A stretch of 64,000 nt of DNA from a virus, in the IMG/VR virus record IMGVR_UViG_3300044816_000066, positions 1 through 64,000 of that record. The stretch is one strand, 5' to 3'. Shown one piece after another: positions 30,817-39,310 of the stretch. The notes beneath the pieces were generated by a model that saw only the letters and a program-made list of their open reading frames with translations, searched no databases and had not been told where the DNA came from. Numbering within the stretch: the stretch's first letter is position 1; each line of letters starts with the position of its first letter. A program made the position numbers and the translations under genes.

Positions 30817-30856
30817 GACGCCAATTCCTGATACAGCGCTCCGGGATGGAGAGCGC
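30799..30856 (+). other. Tandem hairpins upstream of the coat gene
   Basis: Stem 1 is perfect over 8 bp: GGCGTCCT (30799-30806) pairs with AGGACGCC (30815-30822), straddling the scaffold stop codon. Stem 2 is GCGCTC (30836-30841) with GAGCGC (30851-30856). Neither has a T-tract. They lie between the scaffold and coat genes, where differential mRNA stability or partial termination would be useful. Confidence 0.55.
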
Positions 30857-30884
30857 ATATTCCACACAGTAGGAGGCGTGCATC

Positions 30885-31793
30885 ATGCCCGCTATCACAT
30901 CAGCAAATGTAGCTCAAGCAATCGTCAAGTTGGTAGCTGCGGACGCGCTTCCGGCGTTAGTCGGCCAGCTCGTAATGGGGAATCTGGTCAATCGTGACTA
31001 CGAACCCGTTCTGGCGCAATCCGGCGATACGGTAAACATCCCGATCAGCCCGGTACTGACCGCAAACAACATCGCGGAGGGCGGGACGGTAGCAACGCAG
31101 AATCCATCGCTCGGTAACGCGCAACTGGTCCTCAATCGTCACATCGAATCAACGTTCCAGATTCCCGACGTAACCCGCTGCCTAGCCGTCCCTGACCTGC
31201 TCATGACGTATATGAGCCCGGCCATGATCGCTCTTGCAGAGGCGATGGAAACCGATCTCCTGAATCTCTATGCCGGGCTTACGGTTAATACCGCGGTCGG
31301 TGGCATCACGGCGATGGACGAAGCCCGCATCGATCTTGCCGATACTGAACTGGTCACCAGCAAGGTTCCGATGAACAACGAATGGAACTTAGTCCTAAGC
31401 CCCACGGCTTACGGGCAAGTCCGTCAAATCGGCCGATTCACCGAACTGCAAACCATCGGCTCGGGACTCCGCGGCGTCAACTCCATTGAAAATGGCATGG
31501 TGATGATGGTGAAGGGTTTCCGCACCATGCGCTCGGTGTATGTGGCCAAACCGAGCACTACGACTTTCAATGTGGCGTTCCATCGCAATGCCTTCGGTAT
31601 GGTGATGCGCCGCTTGCCCATCCCACTGCCGGGCACTGGCGCCATTGCCGAATACGCCGAAATGGGCAACTTCGGGATGCGCATCACGATGAGCTACCAA
31701 CCCAACGTGCTGGCTCAGCAGTTCACTGTCGACGTGCTCTATGGAACGGGCATTCTGCGCGCCTCTCATGGCGTCCAGGTGCAAAGCAACTAG
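30885..31793 (+). CDS. Major capsid protein (P22 coat-like)
   Basis: 302 residues with AGGAGG 8 bases before ATG. The features are those of the P22 gp5-like coat family: a helical start (NVAQAIVKLVAADALPALVG), NRDYEPVLAQSGDTVNIPIS, then the conserved QLVLNRHIESTFQIPDVTRC strand, AEAMETDLLNLYAGL and a beta-rich C-terminus with YAEMGNFGMRITMSYQPN. It would form the capsid shell with scaffold and portal. The strong ribosome binding site fits a highly expressed protein. Confidence 0.85.
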   Translation: MPAITSANVAQAIVKLVAADALPALVGQLVMGNLVNRDYEPVLAQSGDTVNIPISPVLTANNIAEGGTVATQNPSLGNAQLVLNRHIESTFQIPDVTRCLAVPDLLMTYMSPAMIALAEAMETDLLNLYAGLTVNTAVGGITAMDEARIDLADTELVTSKVPMNNEWNLVLSPTAYGQVRQIGRFTELQTIGSGLRGVNSIENGMVMMVKGFRTMRSVYVAKPSTTTFNVAFHRNAFGMVMRRLPIPLPGTGAIAEYAEMGNFGMRITMSYQPNVLAQQFTVDVLYGTGILRASHGVQVQSN

Positions 31794-31815
31794 CGTTTCC
31801 TCAAAGGTAAAATCC

Positions 31816-32166
31816 ATGTTCAAAGACACGAAAGATTACTGGAACCAGGTCCGTACCATTGCCGAATCTCACCCTGGACCGATCTTCATTACCTCGCTTG
31901 ATTCCGCGCGCATGACAAGCGAGGTTTACCCCGAGCGGGGAGCGCGCTTCATTGTCGAAGGGACGCATCGGCTTTCGACCGATGAAGACGTGGCCGCGTA
32001 CAAGGCGGACGCCAAGGCGCGCGTGGATTCCTATCACGTCGCTGAGATGAATAAGAAGCAGGCAGTTCGGATCGAGATGGACACCCAAGGGATGATCCAA
32101 ACCGCAGTCGCGGCGGGTATCGCGGCAGCAACGAAAGAAGCCGGCAGGCCCGGTAAAGGAGCGTAA
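31816..32166 (+). CDS. Hypothetical head-region protein
   Basis: 116 residues from ATG 31816, with AAAGGTAAA upstream. Mixed helical protein with FVEGTHRLSTDEDVAAYK-like segment and a long charged helix at the end (ARVDSYHVAEMNKKQAVRIE). Position after the coat gene suggests a connector or decoration protein. Not recognised. Confidence 0.6.
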   Translation: MFKDTKDYWNQVRTIAESHPGPIFITSLDSARMTSEVYPERGARFIVEGTHRLSTDEDVAAYKADAKARVDSYHVAEMNKKQAVRIEMDTQGMIQTAVAAGIAAATKEAGRPGKGA

Positions 32167-32169
32167 AAA

Positions 32170-32532
32170 ATGGCTAGGACAAACATTACTACTGGTGAAC
32201 AAACAGTCACCGCTACCGGGGCCATCACAGGGACTCTCGACACCTCCGGGTTGAGCGGGAATTACTACATTGCGCTGCGAGTGCGCGGGTTGGTAGGTGG
32301 ATCGATCCAGATCGTTTTGGAAGATACCACCAATGCCACTCCATTCGCGACCTTATCGCAGCCTTGGAGCTACACGTTTACAACGTCTAGCTCGATTGAC
32401 GGAGTGGAAGCGGGTGTCAATTCGTACCTGATTCCATTGGCGTCGTTTGGGGTCGCTAATTCGAAGTTCCGATTCAACACGCAGAAGATCACGGCATCGA
32501 CTTGCTTCGTATTGGGCGAACTGGTTCAGTAA
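32170..32532 (+). CDS. Small beta-rich virion protein
   Basis: 120 residues starting MARTNITTGEQTVTATGAIT, all beta-type with Thr, Ser and Gly, and a central QIVLEDTTNATPFATLSQPW. It resembles small decoration or adaptor proteins. Stop and next start are separated by no gap (TAA then TTG). Confidence 0.55.
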   Translation: MARTNITTGEQTVTATGAITGTLDTSGLSGNYYIALRVRGLVGGSIQIVLEDTTNATPFATLSQPWSYTFTTSSSIDGVEAGVNSYLIPLASFGVANSKFRFNTQKITASTCFVLGELVQ

Positions 32533-33525
32533 TTGGCTCTCTTTACCGATTCTGATGTGGTAACCGTCGCGGATCTCAGCGCAATCGATGCTGAGATCGT
32601 GGCGGCTGCTGCAAGCGCCGCGCCCGGGTCGCCCATCGTCCTTTCTGGCGATGGGAGTATCATCCGGCAAGCATGGTCGGAAGTCGGAGTCATGATCCTA
32701 GAGGATCAGCAGCTTTATAACACCTACTACGGCTATCAGAGCACACCGGGCGGGGCCGCTTATGCGGTCTCAATCGTTGGAACGGCCGGCCGTTCGCAGG
32801 CCCGGTTGCGGCTCAATCAAATCGTTGTCGATTTCTCTTATGGCAATGTGATTTCGGCGATGAAGCAGTGGATCGCCTACTACGCACTGTACTTGTTTTA
32901 CCGCGATGCTTCCGTCCGCAAGTCGGTAAAGAAAGAAGATCGGCTGAGCGACAAGCGCGACATGTTTGAGATCATGGCGAAGAAGCGCCGGTCGAACATC
33001 CGCAATATCGGGATCCCGTTCGTGGCCCAGATGATGGAGTGTCCTGGAGCGCTACACGCCTTCAATCCGGGCACGTGGGGAGCGGCCAATCTTTCCAACG
33101 TCACGCTGGGATCGGCAACTCAGCAGATCGTCTTCGTGGCGATTACCTATATTGACCGAAGTCTTTACGGCGGCCCTGGAATCCTCAACCTTAACGGGGA
33201 AAGCGGGCCGAGCGCCAAACTGCAATTCACCATCACGGCCAATTCAGTGCTTGGTGTGTCCATCGCTTCCCTGATTCCGCCTAACGGCGTGGATGATCCG
33301 GTTGGTACGGCCGATGGGCTCTGGGTGCCACTCAACGCAACGGGTTGGAATGTTTACGTAGGTGCGAGCGCTACAGTGATGTACCTCCAGAATGCGACAC
33401 CGATCCCGATTGCGACCAAGACATATCAATTGGCGGCGGCTCCGGTTCTATCTGGAACGCTCTTGGGAACCGGGCAATTTAGCAACTTGAACTTGGTGTT
33501 TGCGCGAACGATCAACCGGATGTAG
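32533..33525 (+). CDS. Structural protein with C-terminal beta domain
   Basis: 330 residues from TTG 32533. The N-terminal half is helical with a packing of charged segments (IAYYALYLFYRDASVRKSVK, RLSDKRDMFEIMAKKRRSN). The C-terminal half, from about residue 180, is beta-rich (QLQFTITANSVLGVSIA-like, GWNVYVGASATVMYL) and resembles an immunoglobulin or fibronectin-type module. The combination suggests a head-tail connector-associated or decorating virion protein. Specific family not recognised. Confidence 0.55.
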   Translation: MALFTDSDVVTVADLSAIDAEIVAAAASAAPGSPIVLSGDGSIIRQAWSEVGVMILEDQQLYNTYYGYQSTPGGAAYAVSIVGTAGRSQARLRLNQIVVDFSYGNVISAMKQWIAYYALYLFYRDASVRKSVKKEDRLSDKRDMFEIMAKKRRSNIRNIGIPFVAQMMECPGALHAFNPGTWGAANLSNVTLGSATQQIVFVAITYIDRSLYGGPGILNLNGESGPSAKLQFTITANSVLGVSIASLIPPNGVDDPVGTADGLWVPLNATGWNVYVGASATVMYLQNATPIPIATKTYQLAAAPVLSGTLLGTGQFSNLNLVFARTINRM

Positions 33526-33531
33526 CGCGCG

Positions 33532-34380
33532 ATGCCTTCCCTTGAGCAGATTCATGCCGATCAGGACCGCGGCATAACCGCACTCGTCTCCGCATTCGAG
33601 CAGCACCTAAAGCAGATTGTCTCCCGCGCCGAAACGCGCGTGATTGCGATCCTGCAAGCGCGGCTGGCAACAGAAAATGGCTCTATCCTTCGCACTCCTG
33701 GTAATTCGCGTTTGCTTAGGCGTGTGGATGTTCTGTTCACGGATGCGCTGGACAAAGAGGGCTACCAACGGCTGGTCGACGCGTATGTGAATCAGTTCGC
33801 CGGTCAGATCCCGTTCTTTCAGGAGACACTTGCGGAACTGAGCCGGATCGCGGGGACGTCGCTAGGTCCGGTACGGTTCACCGGTGCGGATAAGGCTTCG
33901 TTCGCGGCCTACCAGTTGGACATTGCAAGCGCCATTCGATCGGCGGTAGAAGGTGCGGCGGGACGCGCAACCCAGCAAGCTCTATTCAATGTGGCTGGAC
34001 TGAAGTTCGGCGCTCTGGTGGAGTTGCTGAAAGAGAAGCTGAATGTAAGCGTGGCGCAAGCAAAGACGTTGGCGGACACGGGAGTAACCAGTTTCATCAG
34101 GACGGTCAATGCGCGTGGCTATGAAATCGTTGAGGAAGCAAATCCGTCGTTCGAATTTCGGTACAGATACTTCGGGCCGCTCGATAAGAAAAACCGCCCG
34201 TTTTGCAGACGCATGGAAGAAGGCTCAAAGGCGGGCGCGCAATTCACTCGGGCGGAGATTGACAAGATGGATAACGGGCTAAGTCCTGTCGGTACCGTAT
34301 TCACGCTATGCGGTTTTTGGAACTGCCGGCATGTCTGGCTCTTGGTGCCAATCGCGCAATCCGCAACAAAGGCCGCCTAA
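33532..34380 (+). CDS. Minor head protein (SPP1 gp7 / Mu gpF type)
   Basis: 282 residues. N-terminal helical region, then a C-terminal domain with the family pattern: FEFRYRYFGPLDKKNRPFCR, KAGAQFTRAEIDKMDNG and FTLCGFWNCRHVWLLV. Such proteins associate with the portal inside the procapsid and help DNA ejection. It ends overlapping the next gene (TAATG). Confidence 0.8.
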   Translation: MPSLEQIHADQDRGITALVSAFEQHLKQIVSRAETRVIAILQARLATENGSILRTPGNSRLLRRVDVLFTDALDKEGYQRLVDAYVNQFAGQIPFFQETLAELSRIAGTSLGPVRFTGADKASFAAYQLDIASAIRSAVEGAAGRATQQALFNVAGLKFGALVELLKEKLNVSVAQAKTLADTGVTSFIRTVNARGYEIVEEANPSFEFRYRYFGPLDKKNRPFCRRMEEGSKAGAQFTRAEIDKMDNGLSPVGTVFTLCGFWNCRHVWLLVPIAQSATKAA

Positions 34381-34568
34381 TGGAAGACAACGCTCCAGTA
34401 ATCATCTGTTTCCGGCGCGATAACGATTTGTGCATCGGCTTCAAGAATGTGGCAATCGTTGAGGTAGAGGGAGCGCTGATGCCCATCGTTGCGATGACGC
34501 CCGAGACGGCTGCAACGTTGGCGGGCGTGCTGTTTGAGTACGCGGAGCACAAAATCAAAACGAGCTAA
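34380..34568 (+). CDS. Small beta protein
   Basis: 62 residues from ATG 34380 (overlaps the previous TAA). MEDNAPVIICFRRDNDLCIG then a strand pair and an end helix, TAATLAGVLFEYAEHKIKTS. A related C-terminal fragment lies directly downstream at 34567-34614. Function unknown. Confidence 0.6.
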   Translation: MEDNAPVIICFRRDNDLCIGFKNVAIVEVEGALMPIVAMTPETAATLAGVLFEYAEHKIKTS

Positions 34569-34614
34569 GGTTGCTGGGATTCTTCTGGAGTATGCGGAGC
34601 AGTCTCAGATTTGA
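34567..34614 (+). pseudogene. Remnant of a second copy of the preceding small gene
   Basis: Right after the stop of the 34380 gene, the DNA reads (K)VAGILLEYAEQSQI then stop. This closely matches the end of that gene (TLAGVLFEYAEHKIKTS), with roughly 65% base identity in the best-aligned stretch by eye. There is no start codon or N-terminus. It looks like a duplicated gene whose front was lost, next to the inserted HNH gene. Confidence 0.6.
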
Positions 34615-34636
34615 TCGATTCGGGAGTTAGTTATAC

Positions 34637-35344
34637 ATGGACGCCATATTCCTTAAATGCAGGGCGTGCTTGACACTTAAGCCGTCCACGTTGTTTAAAA
34701 AGAGGAATGACAGGAAGTCTGGTGTATGCACGATTTGTAAGCAGTGCAGAAACGCAAGAGAGGGTAGATTACCAAAACAGAAGTTCGAACCCCTCATCGA
34801 CGGACATAAGCGTTGCTGTAGTTGCAAAGAACAAAAGGCCCTCCACGAATTTCCGATAGATAGGTCCAACAAGGACGGCAGATTCGCATACTGCAGGCCC
34901 TGCGTTTCTTCGCGTTTCACGAAGACTGACTCTGCAAGAAAGAATGTGTCGGTTTGTGGCGCTCGTTATCGAGCAGCCAATCCAGAAAAAATAGCCCTTA
35001 AGGGGTGGCGACGGAGGAACGGCCCGGGTCGCGATGAACTACTTAAAAGGCAGCGCTCAAGTGAGCACAAGAGAAGAACACAAAGAACGCAGGCTGGCGG
35101 CTCATATTCTGTTGAGGAGTGGGAGTCTTTAGTAAAAAAGTTCAAGGGCCTATGTGTTCGCTGCGGAGAGAAAAAGCCCCTAACCGCTGATCACATAGTC
35201 CCAGTCTCGCGCGGCGGCTCCAGTCACATATCAAATATCCAACCACTCTGCAAGGCGTGTAATTGCAGTAAAGGCAACCGCATTTCATCCGATTACACCT
35301 TGATGCCGTTTACAGGAAAATTCCAATCTGTTCTTTTTGGTTGA
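34637..35344 (+). CDS. HNH endonuclease with zinc ribbons (homing type)
   Basis: 235 residues. Three CxxC sites precede the nuclease: CRACLTLK, CTICKQCRN, and CCSCKEQKALHEFP with YCRPCVSS. The C-terminal HNH domain is CVRCGEKKPLTADHIVPVSR then SNIQPLCKACNCSKGN, with the His-Asn-His core and treble-clef Cys. It interrupts head and tail genes and is A+T-richer than its neighbours, as for a free-standing homing endonuclease. A paralogue is at 39311, which shares the same C-terminal third. Confidence 0.85.
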   Translation: MDAIFLKCRACLTLKPSTLFKKRNDRKSGVCTICKQCRNAREGRLPKQKFEPLIDGHKRCCSCKEQKALHEFPIDRSNKDGRFAYCRPCVSSRFTKTDSARKNVSVCGARYRAANPEKIALKGWRRRNGPGRDELLKRQRSSEHKRRTQRTQAGGSYSVEEWESLVKKFKGLCVRCGEKKPLTADHIVPVSRGGSSHISNIQPLCKACNCSKGNRISSDYTLMPFTGKFQSVLFG

Positions 35345-35350
35345 TCTTAG

Positions 35351-35872
35351 ATGAACGCTTCATTCACCACTTCCGCCGGGCGTGATCCCTTGACCGCTTG
35401 GATCGATCTCCGTCTTGCCGCTAACCCGACCGTCGCTGATGCACTGTACGCGGGCTCGATCTTCCACTACAACATCCGAACGCGCACCGAGCAAGGGGTG
35501 GACTACCAGAATCAACCGTTTATTCCCTATTCGAAAGCCTATGCGCGAGAGAAATCTAAACGCCTTGGACATGCCGATACGGTAGACCTATTCGGCTTTC
35601 AATTGCATCCGCATATGCTCAATTCTATCGTGTTCAGTGGTGGCGGTATCCAACAACCCTTGGACGGTGGAATCTCGATCGCGGGTACAGATCCCATCGA
35701 TCATTTCGAGATCGGGTTTTACGGGGAAGAAGCAGTTCGCGCCGAGGCGATCAACGAAGGTCGCCAGCCTCAACCCATTCGCCGATTCTTCGACGTAACG
35801 GCGGATGATGTGGCGCAAGCTGAGCGCGGTGTCGGGGAATTGATCGATGCGCGATTGTCCTCCAAAATCTAA
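35351..35872 (+). CDS. Phage tail completion / virion morphogenesis-like protein
   Basis: 173 residues. The features QPFIPYSKAYAREKSKRLGH, then GFYGEEAVRAEAINEGRQPQ and PIRRFFDVTADDVAQAERGV match the gpS/virion morphogenesis type (HK97 gp10-like) tail completion proteins. These join head and tail. It follows the HNH gene. Confidence 0.7.
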   Translation: MNASFTTSAGRDPLTAWIDLRLAANPTVADALYAGSIFHYNIRTRTEQGVDYQNQPFIPYSKAYAREKSKRLGHADTVDLFGFQLHPHMLNSIVFSGGGIQQPLDGGISIAGTDPIDHFEIGFYGEEAVRAEAINEGRQPQPIRRFFDVTADDVAQAERGVGELIDARLSSKI

Positions 35873-35985
35873 TGCCGAGGTTGCTCGGCTTTAAGGCTAT
35901 GGTTGTGAACGGGCAGGCTGTCTACCTGTTTGCCTACATGCGGCTGGTTAACGCAATGGTGAGTGTCCCGTATTGCCTGAACTAA
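35872..35985 (+). CDS. Short hydrophobic protein
   Basis: 37 residues from ATG 35872, overlapping the previous TAA. MPRLLGFKAMVVNGQAVYLF is followed by AYMRLVNAMVSVPYCLN. Coupling suggests translation. Function unknown. Confidence 0.45.
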   Translation: MPRLLGFKAMVVNGQAVYLFAYMRLVNAMVSVPYCLN

Positions 35986-35997
35986 ACCGGGAAGCAA

Positions 35998-36264
35998 ATG
36001 AAGTATCTCACCGATGTGACGTTCAAGCATAATTGCGAACTGGAGCAGTTTGCCGAATTGAGCGATGAGCAACTTGCAGCGATGATGCGGGACGCGCTGC
36101 ACATGGCGATGAATGACCGCAACAGGCAAACGCGAATGGCTGAACATCTTGCTGCTGCTGAGAAGAGCTTCTCCAAACGTCAGTCGGCCAACGATAAGAA
36201 CGCCTTGAAAGAGGCTGAGAAGCGATTCGCCAAGATCGACATTACGTGTTTTATGCGCGACTAG
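35998..36264 (+). CDS. Small helical protein
   Basis: 88 residues starting MKYLTDVTFKHNCELEQFAE and almost all helical and charged (LKEAEKRFAKIDITCFMRD). Position suggests tail assembly. Not recognised. Confidence 0.6.
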   Translation: MKYLTDVTFKHNCELEQFAELSDEQLAAMMRDALHMAMNDRNRQTRMAEHLAAAEKSFSKRQSANDKNALKEAEKRFAKIDITCFMRD

Positions 36265-36267
36265 CCC

Positions 36268-36837
36268 ATGAGTTTCGTCGAAGTAATCCAGCCCGTCCAG
36301 CTATCCATCCTTGCGCGGCTCGCCGATGGAGCGCTAGGCTTCAATGCCAACTTCGCGGCTGCTGTGGCTACTGGGCATTACACCCTTCCGGCCGAAGCCA
36401 CCGCAACGCCGATCACATGGACATTGACAGCAGGATCCAATGTTGCGTTCGGGCGCATCGATAATCCCGCCATTCTGACCGAGACGTCCAATTTCAATTA
36501 CCCGTTCTTCACAGTGGAAGTAGTTACCGGGAGCGCTGCGGCTCCTCTCGGGCAGCGCATTCTTGCCTATCGGTTCAGTGGGCCGGTGCGGTGCAGTATC
36601 CAGGTGTTCCTGTCATGGGAAGCGCAACAATTCGTCGATTTCTCTAGTTGGGGAAACGCTGTCATCGATTCCCTGATTGCCACGATCAATACGCCTTTTA
36701 CCAATCCGTGGGGCGTCGAGAACGGGGCGCAGTACGCGGGTGAAATGACATTCGCCAAATCGCCAATACGCCAAGGCGGGATGGGTTTCCTGATGGGAAT
36801 CGACTTTGGTTTCAACATGCGGTTAAACGTTCAGTGA
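36268..36837 (+). CDS. Tail terminator-like protein
   Basis: 189 residues. Beta-rich with a central RILAYRFSGPVRCSIQVFLS and a QQFVDFSSWGNAVIDSLIAT helix, and a closing GGMGFLMGIDFGFNMRLNVQ. Position between completion protein and tail tube fits a tail terminator, which caps the tube. Identification rests on gene order, so confidence is modest. Confidence 0.5.
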   Translation: MSFVEVIQPVQLSILARLADGALGFNANFAAAVATGHYTLPAEATATPITWTLTAGSNVAFGRIDNPAILTETSNFNYPFFTVEVVTGSAAAPLGQRILAYRFSGPVRCSIQVFLSWEAQQFVDFSSWGNAVIDSLIATINTPFTNPWGVENGAQYAGEMTFAKSPIRQGGMGFLMGIDFGFNMRLNVQ

Positions 36838-36847
36838 GGTTTTTAAC

Positions 36848-37231
36848 ATGGCAAAATACGTATTTCTCGGGTTTGAATCCGTAGTGGGCACCGTCAAACT
36901 GACGCGCTTCGGACAGACCATCGAACTTCCCGAAGATGTGGCCGATCGGGAGATTTTCAATAACGTTCCCATTCTGCCGGCTGCTAAGTTTGACGCCATT
37001 TTCAACACGGAAGAATTGAAGGCGGACTTGGTAAAGTTTCATGCGGCTCCGTTGCATGAACAGGCGTCGCCGGAGTTCCAAGCCAAGGTGCTGGCAGCCC
37101 GGATTGCGTTGCATGAATGGCGCGAATCCATCGTTAACCCGGTCGACAAGCCCGTGCCAACTCCGGTAGTGATCCAGCCGGAGCCTGTCGGCTTCGTTAA
37201 ACCCCACGCCGCGTCCGAACCCGTCGAATAG
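36848..37231 (+). CDS. Hypothetical tail-region protein
   Basis: 127 residues. The start MAKYVFLGFESVVGTVKLTR with QTIELPEDVADREIFNNVPI resembles a small phage domain, and the C-terminal 35 residues are Pro/Val-rich and probably disordered. Not recognised. Confidence 0.55.
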   Translation: MAKYVFLGFESVVGTVKLTRFGQTIELPEDVADREIFNNVPILPAAKFDAIFNTEELKADLVKFHAAPLHEQASPEFQAKVLAARIALHEWRESIVNPVDKPVPTPVVIQPEPVGFVKPHAASEPVE

Positions 37232-37267
37232 TTTGAGCAACCGGCCATTGGCCAAAGGAGAATTCCC

Positions 37268-38323
37268 ATGTCTTTTTTCAATCCATCCAATAGCCGCGAT
37301 TGGACTCATTACGTTATTCCGCAGACAGACCCGCGGGTTGTGCCGAATACCGCAGGTGTCATCACCACCACGGGCGGCGCCCGCATCCGTGTTGACTCGG
37401 TTGGGCTGTCGCCCGGCACTCCCGAGTTGAACCCGCAGAATTACAAGACTGGTTCCAGTTCCTCGCTGGTCGGGATTCCGGGCCGCGTACTGGCTCAGGT
37501 GCCCATTAAAATGCCATTCATCCCGAGCGGAGCCGCGGGTACTAAGCCGGACTTTGATCTTCTATTGCAATCCATCTTCGGGCAGGCTCCCACGGTATCG
37601 GCGGGGGTCAGCGTCACCTATGCGTATTCCGACGCTATCCTTTTCAGTACGATTCTGGCGTACAATAAGACGCCCGGATTGACGGCGGCGCGCACCAGCG
37701 ACATGTACGCCTTTGGCTGGTCTCCGCTGTCTTGGGAACTTGCCTATAACGGCACCGAGTTCACGCTGACGCTCAATGGTCAGGCGATCAACGTTGCCTC
37801 CAAGCGGCTGTTCAGTGTGAGCTATACCGGCACGTACGTTGCCGCGAAGGGCGGGCTTACCACCTATCCGGTAGAGCCTTCGTTCAGCACCAATGGCCAA
37901 TCGGTACCGGCATTCGGCGGCGTGTTTACCTTGGGCGGCGGGCAGGTGTTTGAGGTAGTTGGACCGTTCACGGTGGGCGGAACGACTGGGATCAATTACC
38001 AGAACGACGGATACCTCGATGCCTTCGCACTGACGGCGACGCGCGGCCTGCGTACCACGTACATCACCTGTAAGGTTCTGGACACCGATTCCACCATCCT
38101 CCAAACGCTGTCGCAAGCCACCTTCAGCAAGGCTCCATTGACGCTTTCTCTCTCGCTCGGGGCTACGGCGGGGCAGATCGTTACGGTCAACATGACGAAC
38201 ATCCAGTTACCCGCGGAGTCATGGTCTGAGACCGAATCGACCGTGGAGATCAACTACAACACGGCGACCGCGCATGAAACCACGGCTGGCGCGAAAGATG
38301 ATTTGACAATTGTTCTTAGTTGA
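37268..38323 (+). CDS. Major tail tube protein (probable)
   Basis: 351 residues with AAAGGAG 7 bases before ATG. All-beta composition with repeated Gly/Thr/Ser strands (GARIRVDSVGLSPGTPELNP, TTYITCKVLDTDSTIL). It lies between the terminator-like gene and the tail chaperones. Tail tube proteins in siphophages occupy this position. It is large for the family, which often includes an Ig-like C-terminal extension. Confidence 0.65.
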   Translation: MSFFNPSNSRDWTHYVIPQTDPRVVPNTAGVITTTGGARIRVDSVGLSPGTPELNPQNYKTGSSSSLVGIPGRVLAQVPIKMPFIPSGAAGTKPDFDLLLQSIFGQAPTVSAGVSVTYAYSDAILFSTILAYNKTPGLTAARTSDMYAFGWSPLSWELAYNGTEFTLTLNGQAINVASKRLFSVSYTGTYVAAKGGLTTYPVEPSFSTNGQSVPAFGGVFTLGGGQVFEVVGPFTVGGTTGINYQNDGYLDAFALTATRGLRTTYITCKVLDTDSTILQTLSQATFSKAPLTLSLSLGATAGQIVTVNMTNIQLPAESWSETESTVEINYNTATAHETTAGAKDDLTIVLS

Positions 38324-38339
38324 AAACAAAGGACTTACA

Positions 38340-38939
38340 TTGCAATCTAGAACGATCAGCTTTCCATCGAAAGCACATCCGGGAGTGGCCGTTACCATCG
38401 CGCGAGTTGGCCCGAAGATGCGGGCCGAATTCCAACGCGAGAATGCGGCCGCACTTGCGGAACTATCCGACCTAGGGATGGAGATTCTCCGCAACCGGGA
38501 ACAACTCACTGCCATCATTCGTGCGGCACTCCCATCGAAGGATGCGGTTCCTGAACCTTCGTTCGAGCCAACCGACGAAATGAAGGCGCTCAGTTCCAAA
38601 CTCAACGAACTGGAGCGCGATTACAACCTGATCGAGTCGGAAAAGCTGGTTCCACTCTGGATCAAACGGACGCTGCTATCGGTGACCGGCGGCGGGATGG
38701 ATGGAACGACCGCCGATGACCTGGCTGAGTTCGGTCCGGACACCTTGGTAGCTGAGATCGTTCTGGCGATCGGCCAATGTCGCGAGATGACGCCTGATGA
38801 AATTCAGGCTTTTTGGTTGCCTTCCACTTCTGGCGCTCAAGCGGATGGCGAGATGAAAACTGGCAGTGCGCCACCTGTAGAGACCGCGGCCTTTACGTCA
38901 ATCGCAATTGCCGGAAATATCCCGATTTCTCCCATCTGA
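38340..38939 (+). CDS. Tail assembly chaperone, short form (gpG-like)
   Basis: TTG 38340 with AAAGGA 6 bases upstream gives 199 residues. Start MQSRTISFPSKAHPGVAVTI; core helices LAELSDLGMEILRNREQLTA and KLNELERDYNLIESEKLVPL. The position between tail tube and tape measure is that of lambda gpG. A frame downstream (38813-39307) lies in the -1 frame and could be fused by slippage. The last 42 codons overlap that frame and may be only partly functional. Confidence 0.65.
   Translation: MQSRTISFPSKAHPGVAVTIARVGPKMRAEFQRENAAALAELSDLGMEILRNREQLTAIIRAALPSKDAVPEPSFEPTDEMKALSSKLNELERDYNLIESEKLVPLWIKRTLLSVTGGGMDGTTADDLAEFGPDTLVAEIVLAIGQCREMTPDEIQAFWLPSTSGAQADGEMKTGSAPPVETAAFTSIAIAGNIPISPI
38810..38816 (+). 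promoter_or_regulatory. Possible -1 frameshift site (T-run)
   Basis: Five consecutive T (38810-38814) followed by GG occur just where the second frame opens. In the first frame this reads GCT-TTT-TGG. A -1 slip on TTT would continue as TTG-GTT-GCC into the 38813 frame. It is not a canonical X-XXY-YYZ heptamer for both tRNAs, so efficiency is uncertain. Confidence 0.4.
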
Positions 38940-39307
38940 TAAAAACGCGCATCCGTGCGTTCATTCCCTCCTTACGATTCGTCTATGAAGGCCCGGAACT
39001 TCCGATAGTTTGGCGTCCGACCTACGGGACGACGGTGATGGAAGGCAAAACCGAGCGCAAGAAATCGGCCCAGCCCGAGGGGATCGAGTCGGACGAATGC
39101 CCGGTTAGCGTGGTGCACCGCAATCCAGAGATGCAGCAACTGGTCCAGATTCTTGACCAATCATGCGCTGCGCGGATGAGGCCGGTTACCGTGTTCGGCC
39201 CTGTCGCCAGATGGGACGCCAAGACTCTTGACCTCATGGCGATGTATCACCAGCAACGCTCTATCGAGAAGTCTACCTACATGCAAGCCGTTCGATCCCC
39301 TTACTAA
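38813..39307 (+). CDS. Tail assembly chaperone extension (gpT-like), -1 frame
   Basis: 164 codons from TTG 38813, with no good ribosome binding site. A stop at 38798 in the same frame shows that the frame opens just before the T-run. The product includes NWQCATCRDRGLYVNRNCRK, a Cys pattern often seen where phage tail proteins carry a small zinc-binding extension, and a C-terminal helical region. I interpret it as the C-terminal part of a fused G-T product, as in lambda. A separate start at TTG is the alternative. Confidence 0.55.
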   Translation: MVAFHFWRSSGWRDENWQCATCRDRGLYVNRNCRKYPDFSHLIKTRIRAFIPSLRFVYEGPELPIVWRPTYGTTVMEGKTERKKSAQPEGIESDECPVSVVHRNPEMQQLVQILDQSCAARMRPVTVFGPVARWDAKTLDLMAMYHQQRSIEKSTYMQAVRSPY

Positions 39308-39310
39308 ACA

